From positions 77,169 through 97,605 of the forward strand of contig MNCI01003613.1 of assembly GCA_015680685.1 (NCBI GenBank): a DNA stretch of 20,437 bases. The letters run 5' to 3'. This stretch comes from Gnetum montanum. Taxonomy: Eukaryota; Streptophyta; Gnetopsida; Gnetales; Gnetaceae. A program made the translations under genes and the position numbers. The first letter of the stretch is position 1. Every line of letters starts with the position of its first letter. This document shows positions 9,798 to 19,350 of this stretch, piece by piece. The notes below the pieces were generated by a model. That model was not told the DNA's origin. It was given only the letters and a program-made list of their open reading frames with translations, and made no database searches.

Positions 9798-11846
9798 TCT
9801 GTGGACGATAGACCAATGTAAAGATAGTCGATATGTACACAATTTGTTTTTAACAGCTACGAGGGATTAATGGAATTGATGCTCCATGTCCATGCTGTCA
9901 GAGATTTAAGTCTACAATTCTGAAAAATGAGTCACATTCTGCTGTCAAGTGCAACGAATGAGCAGCTTTTACATCGACATTGTTTGATTCACTGTATGCA
10001 CCAATGTAATGGTGCAGTATCCAAGTCTCGGAGCTGATGAATTTTGCTATTTAATTGTATCACAAGATAAAAATTGTTTATTTCTGTGAAAATCCATTTT
10101 TACAGGCGGGCTGGATTGACTAGAAAGTCATTGAAGCTAACTGTGCTTTTGGAATATTATAAATGGAATCATCCTTTAGAATCTAATTGATAAGTGAATC
10201 ACTGCAATGCTTTTTAGAATATTATTCTTTGTAATTTCATATACTCTTCTTTCACTTGGTACTTGTATCCTTCCAAGAACATGGCTTCAAAGAAGTAGCA
10301 ACTGTATTTCTCAAATAAGCAGCAGCAACTGATTCTTGTTTACCTACCCATTTTCCATGGCCTTTCTAAGCTGCTTCTGCAACGATCCAAATAGGTTGCG
10401 CAGGTATGATCCGTTAATTACTGGTTGACTGATACTATGTTATGCCTTCAACCAGTGGTCTCTGCCACCAGAGATTAGTTGGTGTTCTTATCTTAGCAGG
10501 GCCCAGAATATCCGATGACCTTGGACAAGAAAACCTATTGTTTAGAGCCTTTGCAGAGGTTGGGTATTTTGCATTATTAATCATTCCAAAGATTGAAGCA
10601 TGACTTATAATGCATGAATGAAAAGTAGGTATGCTGTTTCTTTTCCACAATAATAATCATAGAAGAGTGACTGTTATTGCTAGAAGGGCCATAGCTATAA
10701 CATGCATTGCTGGTTTTCTGCTGTCAAATACATTTGAACATTTAACAGACTCTCTCTCTGTGCTTCGATTAGAGTTTTGCTTTCTGAACTTTGACGGTAT
10801 CAATTCATCGGTTTCGTGAGGCTTGCAAACGTTGTTCTTGAGCACGAGCTTAATTGCAAAGATCCAGTTGGTCACGCAGGTAATATTAATAGACTACTTA
10901 CGAAAGAGAGATCTTCCTTTACCTGGTAGTTTAATATTCACAACCATGATTATGTTCATGTTTTAAGTTATAAAATTTTGTATGTTTATGTCGTTGCATT
11001 TAAAATTTTTTTGACAGGGTAATAAGTTAAAATGAAGATGAATATGTCAAGGAGGTATAATTCATTCAGTTAGAGCTTGTGGATTGTGATTATGCAAGTC
11101 ACAAGTTCAATTACAGGGAAGCTATGCTGAGACACTTGCTATGTGAAGGATGCAGTACTGTGGGCCTGTTTTACAATGATAAATGCCGAGTATCTGGACT
11201 GTTTTAGAACTTAATCTCATTTGATAAATTTAAGATATACTGGAGCCCGATGTTTTCTTCACTGGGTCCTTTCTTCCGTGGATTGTCCTAATGGGTTCTT
11301 TTCATTGTCATATATTTCATGATGTAAACACATGCCATGCTAAGTTATGCCATGACCTATTTGTCATGCTTAAGGAAAACAGGCAAGGAACGATGTAATT
11401 TGCTCATATTTGTCTGAGAAATGCAATAGAAAATAATCTCTCTTAACCAGAAACAGTGATATTTTCAACTAATTAATCTCCTGCTCGTACAGATTTATTA
11501 TGCCTGCTTATAATTCATATAAGAGATTGAGAAAATAATTCAGAATGAGCGTTTTCAATCACCATCTTGGTGGTCGTTCCGGTTAACTCTGCTCCAAAGC
11601 AAGATTTTCTATTCAACGGATTCAAGGAATTTATTTCAAAGTTTATGAATAGTTAAAATTAGTTTCAGTTTTGATACCGAGGTGCTATGAATTCAAGAAG
11701 ATCAATGAGCATTGGGATCAACTGAACAAAGCTTGCGCTAATCAATGAAGTAACTTGATTGAAAACCACAATGAAACTTGCATTGATCAATGAAATCTAA
11801 TCAGAATGATACAGAACACAAATGTAGATCATCCATAAGATCTTAA
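9798..11846. other. PPR 3' flank and gene-free spacer
   Basis: The first several hundred bases are presumably the PPR 3' UTR, but no canonical AATAAA close to the stop stands out. Several donor-like sites (GCAG|GTATGA near 10402, GCAG|GTAATA near 10880) could belong to non-coding exons, but I see no protein that they would join. Nothing else is recognisable. Confidence 0.45.
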
Positions 11847-11907
11847 GTGAAAAATATAAATACAATTACAATTCGGTGAAAAATATAAATACAATTACAA
11901 TTCGGTG
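11847..11907. repeat. Tandem duplication, 29 bp x 2
   Basis: GTGAAAAATATAAATACAAT followed by TACAATTCG begins at 11847 and again at 11876, with the next GTG at 11905; the period is exactly 29 bp. It directly precedes the 101-bp duplication. Confidence 0.9.
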
Positions 11908-11918
11908 AGACATGAGCT

Positions 11919-12116
11919 TACCAAGAAAAACAAGAATGAAGAGGCACCATCATTATTCCACTTGGTCAGAACCAAAACCAATTTCTTGAGCAACCATTTC
12001 ACATCAAGAAAGTGCTAATTACCAAGAAAAACAAGAATGGAGAGGCACCATCATTATCCCACTTGGTCAAAACCAAAACCAATTTCTTGAGCAACCATTT
12101 CACATCAAAGAAGTGT
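11919..12116. repeat. Tandem duplication, 101 bp x 2
   Basis: Copies start at 11919 and 12020 with TACCAAGAAAAACAAGAATG and run through TTTCTTGAGCAACCATTTCA in both, with about five mismatches. The unit has no credible coding content. Confidence 0.92.
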
Positions 12117-12837
12117 ATTGATATACATCGGTGATTGTTGTTTTCTGTTTTTCCATTTGTGATGAACAAAGCACATACTAAGAATTCAATTTGTTTAAAA
12201 ATATAATCTAGTTTTTCTTTAATTAAGCATGACACACTAGTAAAGGCATGACATGGGATGACATGCATGTATGTGTGGCCTATAGAGTTGTTATTTATTT
12301 ATTATATAAAGAATTATTTATTAAGGGGTTTTTTATGATTTTAAATATATAAAAGTTTGTGCAATTAATAAAAGTTTGAATAATATATATATTTTATAAA
12401 TTAGAGGTTCAATTCTAATGGATTATTATTGTTGAACTATATAAAGTATTCTAAAAGAAAATAGGTGAAATTGTTTTGATCCAAGAGATTTATATGTTCA
12501 ATAGTTTTTAGCTTCAAAATACCGTTGCCATGGGGACGGGGTAGCCCCGACAGGTCCTTGGTTAAACCTCCTAATGGGAATTTAGGTCCTTGTGATGATA
12601 TGATTTTTTTTTTTAAAGAATTCTAAATCGTTAAACATGATAAAGATGAAATCTTTTTTTAAAATATCAATTTATTCAAATTTTTAAGCATTAATTTTTG
12701 TTTTACAAGTGATCCCATACGATTTTTCAATCTGATCGGTAGGGTCGCGACCTTACATGTACCTTACTTATACTGACAAGCACGCACGAAATAAGCAGTG
12801 TGCAAGCCCGCCTGCCTACTCGGACAGCGCCTCGGTC
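12117..12837. other. AT-rich spacer upstream of the CSLD gene
   Basis: No gene seen. A GC-rich patch at about 12525-12570 includes the small hairpin CGGGGTAGCCCCG and two AGGTCCTTG words about 30 bp apart. The word TACGATTTTTCAATCT occurs at about 12719 and again at about 12890, linking this stretch to the duplication that follows. Confidence 0.45.
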
Positions 12838-12959
12838 TTTGTAATAAACAGTAAGTTGTGCAGCATAAGAAAAAGTGCATGGTAGCCTATACGATTTTTC
12901 AATCTATGGTTTTTGTTATAGATGGAAATATGTGCAGGATAGGAAAAAGCGCATGGTAG
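12838..12959. repeat. Diverged 74-bp-spaced duplication before the CSLD gene
   Basis: Segments 12838-12885 and 12912-12959 align over 48 bp at 74-bp spacing. The best part is GCATAAGAAAAAGTGCATGG versus GGATAGGAAAAAGCGCATGG. They lie 140-260 bp before the first usable ATG of the CSLD gene, so in its presumed promoter or 5' UTR. Confidence 0.7.
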
Positions 12960-13098
12960 AAAAAGCCCGTGAGAAACAAAGATAAACATATAATCTGATC
13001 TGATCGATTCTCTGGAAGAGCAAGCCTGCAATCACAATCCTGACCTGCAAATACGCGCAGGCCAAATCCGTCCTGCACAACAACAGAAATTCTCCCGA

Positions 13099-16000
13099 AT
13101 GTTGCATCAAGGCCACCTTTGTTCCCTTCACTTGACAAATGACGACGACCACGACGTAAAAATCGTCAACAATGAAAGAGAAGAAGAGCCTCTGCCTGCT
13201 CCAGCAGCAGCAGCAGCCAACAAGAAGAGCAGCATGGACAAATCCATTCCTGTAAGCAGCCAGGATTTCGATCACAACCTCTGGCTGTTCCAGACCAACG
13301 GCACCTACGGCTACGGCAATGCCTTGTGGCCCAAGGATGAATCCTTCAACTCTGAAAGCTGCCAGCGACTCACAGGCAGCCTCCACCATCTCAATGACAA
13401 TGCCCGGAAACCCCTCACTTGCAAAACTGGCATCCCTCCTGGAATTCTTAGTCCTTACAGGTACACTACCTACTCCCACCACATCACAACACAACGTACT
13501 ATATGCTCTGATTTTGATTCATGACGGCGTCTCTTTTTCTTTCAATTGCAAAGCTTCCCCTGTTTTCTCCTACTTTGTTTCACTGCTCTCCAAATACGGA
13601 GATGGGCTGCAAGCCTAAAATCGCTCTGAGACGAACCCTTTCTTGACACTACCAAAAGAAATCCCCTAGGGAAACCAGGTTGAGTTATAATTCGGTTACT
13701 ATTTTCCATTACAATATCCCATTGTTATGATTGTATTTGTAAGTTGCTGTCCATATCAAACGTTCTCACCGGAAGTTTACTTTGAGATGTACTGTGAACT
13801 GTCCCAGCGATGATCAGCCAATTGAATGAATTAATCAAAAACAAACGATCGTTCCCTGCAGCATCTAATGTTATTTTGGTTCATAGACCTTGATTGGAAT
13901 GGCTCTTTGAATAGCATTGCTTTGTTTTGCCTTGGCTCAGCATTACGCCATTTGTTATCTTCTGAAACTGATATATTACGTTGACGTTGATCGCTTAAAA
14001 TTGAGTACACAGAATTTTCCGTTTAAGCTACCACGATGATGATGTCTGTTATCAATTCCTTGCATTCTCGGAGATCATCCTCTATAACTTATTGTAATTT
14101 GTTCATATTATGGTGGATGGTTGGCTGAATTCAAAAAAATTAACCGACGCAGGTTGCTGATTGTGATACGGATGGCGGTGTTGGTATTGTTTCTAACATG
14201 GCGAATAAAGAATCCAAACAAGGATGCCATATGGTTGTGGGCGATGTCCACAGTGTGCGAGCTGTGGTTCGCCTTTTCGTGGATGCTGGACCAACTACCG
14301 AAGCTGTGCCCGGTGAAGCGGTCCGCGGATTTAGCAGTGCTGAAAGACAAGTTCGAGAAGCGCAGCGCAGCAAACCCCACGCCCAAATCTGATCTGCCAG
14401 GGATCGACGTTTTCGTGTCTACCGCAGACCCAGAGAAGGAGCCGGCGCTGGTGACGGCCAACACCGTTCTGTCCATTTTAGCAGCGGAATACCCTGTTCA
14501 CAAACTCTCCTGCTATGTTTCCGACGACGCTGGAGCACTGCTCACCTTTGAGGCCATGGCAGAGGCTGCCACCTTCGCCCAGCTGTGGGTACCATTCTGC
14601 CGCAAGCACAACATCCAGCTGCGTAATCCTCAAACTTACTTCACTGCCAAGGGCGATCCCACCAGGAAGAAGCTCCACCCAGACTTCGTCAAGGACCGCC
14701 GAAGAATGAAGCACCAATACGACGAGTTCAAGGTCCGCATCAACGGCCTTCCTGAGTCCATCCGACGCCGCTCCGATGCATACCACGCCCAAGAAGAGAT
14801 GAAGGCGCTTGAGCTCCATAGGGCTAACGCTAATTCTGATTCCAATACAAATGAACCTGCCTGTAACGACATGAAGGTCGCCAAGGCAACATGGATGTCA
14901 GACGGCACCCACTGGTCTGGCACCTGGACCATCCCCACCAAAAATCACTCCAAGGCCGACCACGCCGGCATTATCCAGGTAACCCATGTTGAAATTGTGT
15001 TTTCTTATGTTTATCCAGGTAACCCACGTTGAAATTGTGTTTTCTTACGTTTATCCAGGTAACCCATGTTTAAATTCTAGTTTCCTATGTTTATCCTCCC
15101 TCCCTGGAGAAAGAAACGGAACAGAAACAATGAGTTTTTGTGCTGGTGCAGGTGATGCTGAAGCAGCCGAGCGACGAGCCGATGCTGGGGAGCTCCGAGG
15201 ACGACGAGAAGATGGTGGTGGACCTGTCGGGGGTGGATACACGGCTGCCAATGCTGGTATACCTGTCGCGAGAGAAGCGGCCAGGATACGGGCACAACAA
15301 GAGGGCGGGAGCCATGAACGCGCTGCTACGAGCTTCGGCTGTCATGTCAAACGGGCCCTTCATTCTGAACCTGGACTGCGACCAGTACATGCACAACCCG
15401 CAGGCGCCCAGGGAGGCCGTCTGCTTCATGATGGACCGCGGGGGCGACGGCATCGGCTACGTGCAGTTCCCTCAGCGATTTCAAGGAATCGATTACGCCA
15501 ACCACGACACCGTCTTCTTCGACGTTAACATGCGGGCACTGGACGGGCTGCAGGGCCCTTTCTGCGTCGGCACAGCCTGCCTGTTCCGTCGTCTTGCTCT
15601 CTACGGTCTCGATCCTCCCCGCACAAACCAACCACGACCACGAGCACGATCACGCCGCTGCCGTCCCATGTCCAAGATCAAGATCAAGCCCCAGGACAAG
15701 GACGACGACGACGACTGCTACGATGATGTTGATGAGGAGCAGCTGCAGCTGCTGCTCAAGGCATTTGGGAATTCTTCCGTCCTCATGGACTCCATTCCCG
15801 TGGCCGAGTTTCAGGGGCGGCCACTGGCGGACCACCCTAGCATCAGGCACGGCCGTCCAGCCGGAGCCCTAATCGGCTCACGCCAGCCGCTGGATGCCTC
15901 CGCCATCGCCGAAGCCATCAGCGTTATTTCATGCTGGTATGCTATGCTAACAAGGAAAAGAATTTTCGTTTTCGAATTCGATGATCAGCTCGGTTTGCTG

Positions 16001-16988
16001 AGGCTGGCTCTAAATTTGCAGGGACGAGGACGAGACGGAGTGGGGCAAGCGCGTAGGGTGGGTCTATGGATCAGTGGCGGAGGACGTTGTGACGGGCTAT
16101 GGCATGCACAACCGGGGATGGAAATCGGTGTACTGCGTGAGCGAGAGGGATGCGTTCCGTGGGACGGCTCCTGTAAATCTCACGGACCGTCTGCATCAGG
16201 TGCTTGGCTGGGCCACAGGGTCCGTCGAGATCTTCCTGTCGCGCAACAATGCGTTCCTGGCGAGCCCCAAGATGCAGGTTCTGCAACGCATAGCGTACCT
16301 GAACATGGGCATCTACCCCTTCACCTCCATTTTCTTGATGGTCTACTGCTTCCTTCCTGCGCTCTCGCTCTTCTCTGGCCACTTCATAGTGCAGACGCTG
16401 TCGGTGTCGTTCCTGGTGTATCTGCTCCTGATAACGGCCACGCTTTCGGCGCTGGCACTTCTGGAGGTGCGCTGGTCGGGGATCCGACTGGAGGAATGGT
16501 GGAGGAACGAACAGTTCTGGCTCATCGGAGGCACCAGCGCGCATCTGGCCGCTGTAGTGCAGGGACTGCTCAAAGTCATTGCAGGCGTCCAAATTTCCTT
16601 CACACTTACGACGAAATCTGCAGCCGAGGAGGAGGAGGAGGAGGACGGATTCGCAGATCTGTACGTGGTGAAGTGGACGTCCCTCATGATCCCACCCCTT
16701 ACCATAATGATGGTCAATCTCATGGCCATTGCAGTGGGAGTGAGCAGGAGCATTTATGCGGACAATCCAGAGTGGAGCAAACTGGTGGGAGGGGTTTTGT
16801 TCAGTTTGTGGGTGCTGGCGCATCTGTACCCCTTCGCTAAAGGACTGAAGGGCCGCCGCGGCCGCACACCCACCGTTGTGTATGTGTGGTCAGGTTTGCT
16901 GGCCATCACCATTTCGCTGCTCTGGGTGACCATCAATCCCTCGTCTGCAAGTCGGGGTATTGGTGGCTCTGGCTTCCAGTTCCCCTGA
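13099..16988 (+). CDS. CSLD: Cellulose synthase-like D (CSLD) family, GT2 glycosyltransferase, four exons, N-terminally short
   Basis: Exons 13099-13460, 14153-14978, 15152-15936 and 16022-16988 join in frame to 979 residues; all junctions are GT-AG. CSLDs are Golgi or plasma-membrane processive beta-1,4-glycan synthases, best known from tip-growing cells. Family landmarks: [10 protein letters not shown] and [13 protein letters not shown], two N-terminal membrane segments (about 122-166), [45 protein letters not shown] (DCD at 471-473), [21 protein letters not shown], six C-terminal membrane segments, and the terminal GGSGFQFP. Differences from family memory: DDG is DDA (245-247), VGTGC is VGTAC, TED is AED (677-679), YRMHNRG is YGMHNRG, and QVLRW is QVLGW (717-721). 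The N-terminal RING region is missing, so the protein is 150-200 residues shorter than usual. The frame is open back to 12994; ATG 13099 or 13234 could start, or an upstream exon is missing. An active enzyme is uncertain. Confidence 0.9.
13461..14152 (+). other. CSLD intron 1 (692 bp)
   Basis: Donor ACAG|GTACAC and acceptor GACGCAG|G split an Arg codon (phase 2), restoring SPYRLLI, which is the family consensus at this point. No other feature is seen in it. Confidence 0.88.
14971..15096 (+). repeat. 40-bp tandem array spanning the CSLD exon 2 splice donor
   Basis: TTATCCAGGTAACCCA begins at 14971, 15011 and 15051, with a broken fourth start (TTATCC) at 15091; the period is exactly 40 bp. The unit covers the last 8 nt of exon 2 and the start of intron 2 (14979-15151), so it creates three identical donors CAG|GTAACC. 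Units 1 and 2 differ by about two bases; the third decays in its second half. Intron 2 is only 173 bp long. Confidence 0.95.
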
Positions 16989-17207
16989 TTTTGAGCCTCG
17001 GCTTAGCTTCTTCTCCTACTTCTTCTTGTGCATAGCTGTACCAGCCTTCATCCTCTGTGATTGATTGCATATTGTATGCATGCATTTTTTTTTTCAATGC
17101 CCAGTTTTGAAAGATCACGATTCAGTTCCCACCCGCAATTGGATGAATTTTTCCTCCCAAATGTAAACCAGTATTCTTTGCTCTTCACTTCCCTTTCCAG
17201 ATGAAGT

Positions 17208-17213
17208 AATAAA
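17208..17213 (+). terminator. Polyadenylation signal of the CSLD gene
   Basis: AATAAA 220 bp after the TGA stop, a normal 3' UTR distance. The 3' UTR before it shows no other feature. Confidence 0.55.
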
Positions 17214-18192
17214 GGGCCTATTAAAAAGCAGGTTGTGGCTACGCTCTTTTTCATCTTGTTTTTTTGTTTGTTTGTTTTGTGTTTTTTGGGCGAAGATACA
17301 CTTTTCACGACGGACTAAAGCCTTTGTTTTTTAAAATCAATTTGATGAAATTGGAAACTAAACGTACCTTGAACAAACTTAATTTAGCAAACTGTCATTC
17401 AAAAAATACAAATCAAGTAAACAATCTTTTGCTAGTTTTAACTTGCACCGCCAAAAAGTAAAATTTCAAATCATGGTTTCTAGAAACAAAGAATCATTAA
17501 ATTGAAGTAAGTGGGTCTAGGCTCATGGTGAAGGAATGCATTTTAACCTATTTAAATGGAATGCCTAATTAATGTGTTTTATTTTACTGAGCCTTTCTCT
17601 CTTTTGAATGAATTTCTTTCTTTCATACCTTTTGATATACCAATTGAATTTACCTATTTCAACCATTTTACACATATTATGTATACCAGAGATTGCTAGT
17701 TCAAGTCAAATATAAAACATGCACCTTACATTGTACCTAAGTTGTACCAAAATATTGTGTTGGTTATAACTCTTGGGGTATATATAGTCAACAAGTTTCA
17801 AGTTCTAACAAATCACCCCTCTCCCAAAATAATAGTAATAATAACAATTTCACACAAGACAAAAATCTCTCTTTTTTAACATTAAATGATCTTACTAATT
17901 AATTTATGCAAAACTAAGAATTGAATGACTCACAACCTCATACTAGAGATGCTTTTGAAAAAAGTGCATAATCAACTTAGCCATGCTTAGTGAAGTTTTC
18001 TAACCAAGAAACAAATTTAAACATATACAACTAAAGAAATGATACCATTTTATTGTAATGAGGTGGAGAATAGTGACTTAACTCCAAAGTTTAACTATCT
18101 CATAAATGCCAATGATGTGAAACTAAAATGCTTTTTATTATGTCTAAAGACCCTTAGGATCTATTGGATAGAAGAAATATACATATTATGTG
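17214..18192. other. AT-rich gene-free spacer
   Basis: No gene recognised. A stretch at about 17765-17825 (TCTTGGGGTATATA, GTTTCA, AGTTCTAA, CTCTCCC) loosely resembles the 3' body of the SINE-like family at 4711-5445 and may be a diverged copy. The five bases ATGTG at 18188-18192 would be the left target-site duplication of the retrotransposon that follows; its partner lies beyond the window. Confidence 0.45.
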
Positions 18193-18283
18193 TGATGAGA
18201 CACGATATGCACAAGCCGCGATATCGTGTACGCGATATCACGACCTCCGCGATATCGCGTCGTCCCTTGTCCGTCGCCAAATC

Positions 18284-18291
18284 TATAAATA
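18284..18291 (+). promoter_or_regulatory. TATA box of the right LTR
   Basis: TATAAATA about 90 bp into the LTR, followed by AGAGGTGGCACTCCCC. The block is conserved in the left LTR, and three GATATC sites (18220, 18234, 18251) lie just upstream. Confidence 0.6.
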
Positions 18292-18358
18292 AGAGGTGGC
18301 ACTCCCCTCATTTCCCATCTTGGCTAGAAGTAGCGAAGCTCTGGCAGTTTGATCACTC

Positions 18359-18359
18359 N
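18359..18359. other. Undetermined base in the right LTR
   Basis: A single N in GATCACTCNGAGCAG. Relative to the left LTR, about 60 bp are absent at exactly this place. Confidence 0.95.
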
Positions 18360-18395
18360 GAGCAGCTTTGTACCTGAACACAAGTTGTGTACAGC

Positions 18396-18401
18396 AATAA
18401 A
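18396..18401 (+). terminator. Polyadenylation signal in the LTR
   Basis: AATAAA about 110 bp after the TATA box, where the R region of an LTR would end. The left LTR has a related sequence at the matching place. Confidence 0.4.
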
Positions 18402-18464
18402 GACGAACTTGATTGGATAAACCTTGCAGTGCATGGATAGGATTTTATATATTGCTTTCCTGGA

Positions 18465-18930
18465 ATGCGGTACGAGTAGGACTTGATTACGAGCATCTAA
18501 GGATGTGTACGGCTAGTTAAGGAATCGGCTGCTCATCGCATGCGGTATGAGTACGACTTGATTACGAGCATTGTGACTACTTGGTAACCCAGTAGCGTAT
18601 TCCAGGATCTACGCTTGGTAATCCCAGTGGTAGTCCCAGTGTGTATGGCTAGTCATGGAATCGGCTGCTCATCACACTTAGGCTAGTTAGGTTCTCTCAC
18701 CCTTCACTTCTAGAACATGGGGTAAGTACGACTTGGCTACGAGCACCTACGGGTGTGTACGGCTAGTCAAGGAATTGGCTGCTTATCACACTTAGGCTAG
18801 TTAAGTGCCTCAGTACGACCACTTCGAGCACGTGCGTTACGTGTGGTGATCCCAATAACGATTAGCGTTTGGTAGCCACAATTGCATCGGTTCAGGGTGT
18901 GTACGGTAAGTGGGAACGGATGCTGATGCT
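18465..18930 (+). repeat. Internal degenerate repeats of the LTR
   Basis: The module GTACGACTTGATTACGAGCA, then GGTGTGTACGGCTAGT, then GAATCGGCTGCTCATC recurs with variations starting near 18469, 18544, 18720 and 18811. Spacing is uneven (75 to about 180 bp) and the last unit is the most diverged. The left LTR shows the same modules at 61-175. Confidence 0.7.
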
Positions 18931-19211
18931 AGTTAATTGAAACTTAGGTCCTTAGTTAGAGTAGTTAGTTTTCTCAAACCCTTCACCCTTTAGCATAGGA
19001 GATAAACCTAAAAAGACCAAAAAAATCATATACCTCGGACTTACTTAACCATCCACCGTGACAACAACAAGTAAGTCTGGGAAGACAACGAATGATTAAC
19101 CCCAAGTGTTCCATGGGGTGTTTAGGCATTTAGTCTGCGGAGTTCGACCGGATCGCGCATGCTACGCTCATTTCGTATGGTTGAGTGTAGGGGTATCTCG
19201 CCACTCATCAT

Positions 19212-19229
19212 TGGCGCCATTGCCGGGGA
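19212..19229 (+). other. Primer binding site (tRNA-Asp type)
   Basis: TGGCGCCATTGCCGGGGA lies one base after the LTR end. It is complementary, with one mismatch, to the 3' end of plant tRNA-Asp(GUC) as I remember it (...CCCCGGCAACGGCGCCA). A tRNA-Asp-type site is common in plant Ty3/gypsy elements such as the Athila group. Confidence 0.85.
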
Positions 19230-19350
19230 CTAAGTGTTTGTGCGCCTAATAGAACATAAGGGATATCACTCACATCATTGTGAGCCTTAACGAACCTTCG
19301 GGTTAATCAAGAAAAATTTTATATAACGGTAAAATAGCATACCGATAAAA

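Larger units (their letters stand above)
18193..19210 (+). mobile_element. 5' LTR of a Ty3/gypsy-type retrotransposon
   Basis: The LTR opens with TGATGAG at 18193 and closes with CTCATCA at 19210, an exact 7-bp terminal inverted repeat of the TG...CA type, giving 1,018 bp. The primer binding site follows after one base. It holds a TATA box, an AATAAA signal and internal repeats. The first 433 bp match 1-524 in reverse orientation. It is the 5' LTR because a primer binding site and gag-like sequence lie downstream on the same strand. Confidence 0.88.

Noticed and set aside
9857-9961. A short open stretch after an acceptor-like TTTTTAACAG, with a Cys cluster (CPCCQRF)
   Set aside because: It lies beyond the PPR stop. 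The only nearby donor (9815) would give a 41-bp intron, too short for plants, so it is more likely 3' UTR.
12816-13494. Minus-strand open frames overlapping CSLD exon 1
   Set aside because: They are antisense shadows of the GC-rich CSLD exon, which has clear family homology on the plus strand.
16071-16823. A 250-codon minus-strand open frame within CSLD exon 4
   Set aside because: It is an antisense shadow of the GC-rich exon; the plus-strand frame carries the transmembrane segments and the family C-terminus.
18039-18377. 112-codon plus-strand open frame running into the LTR
   Set aside because: It crosses the LTR boundary and an undetermined base and has no recognisable domain.
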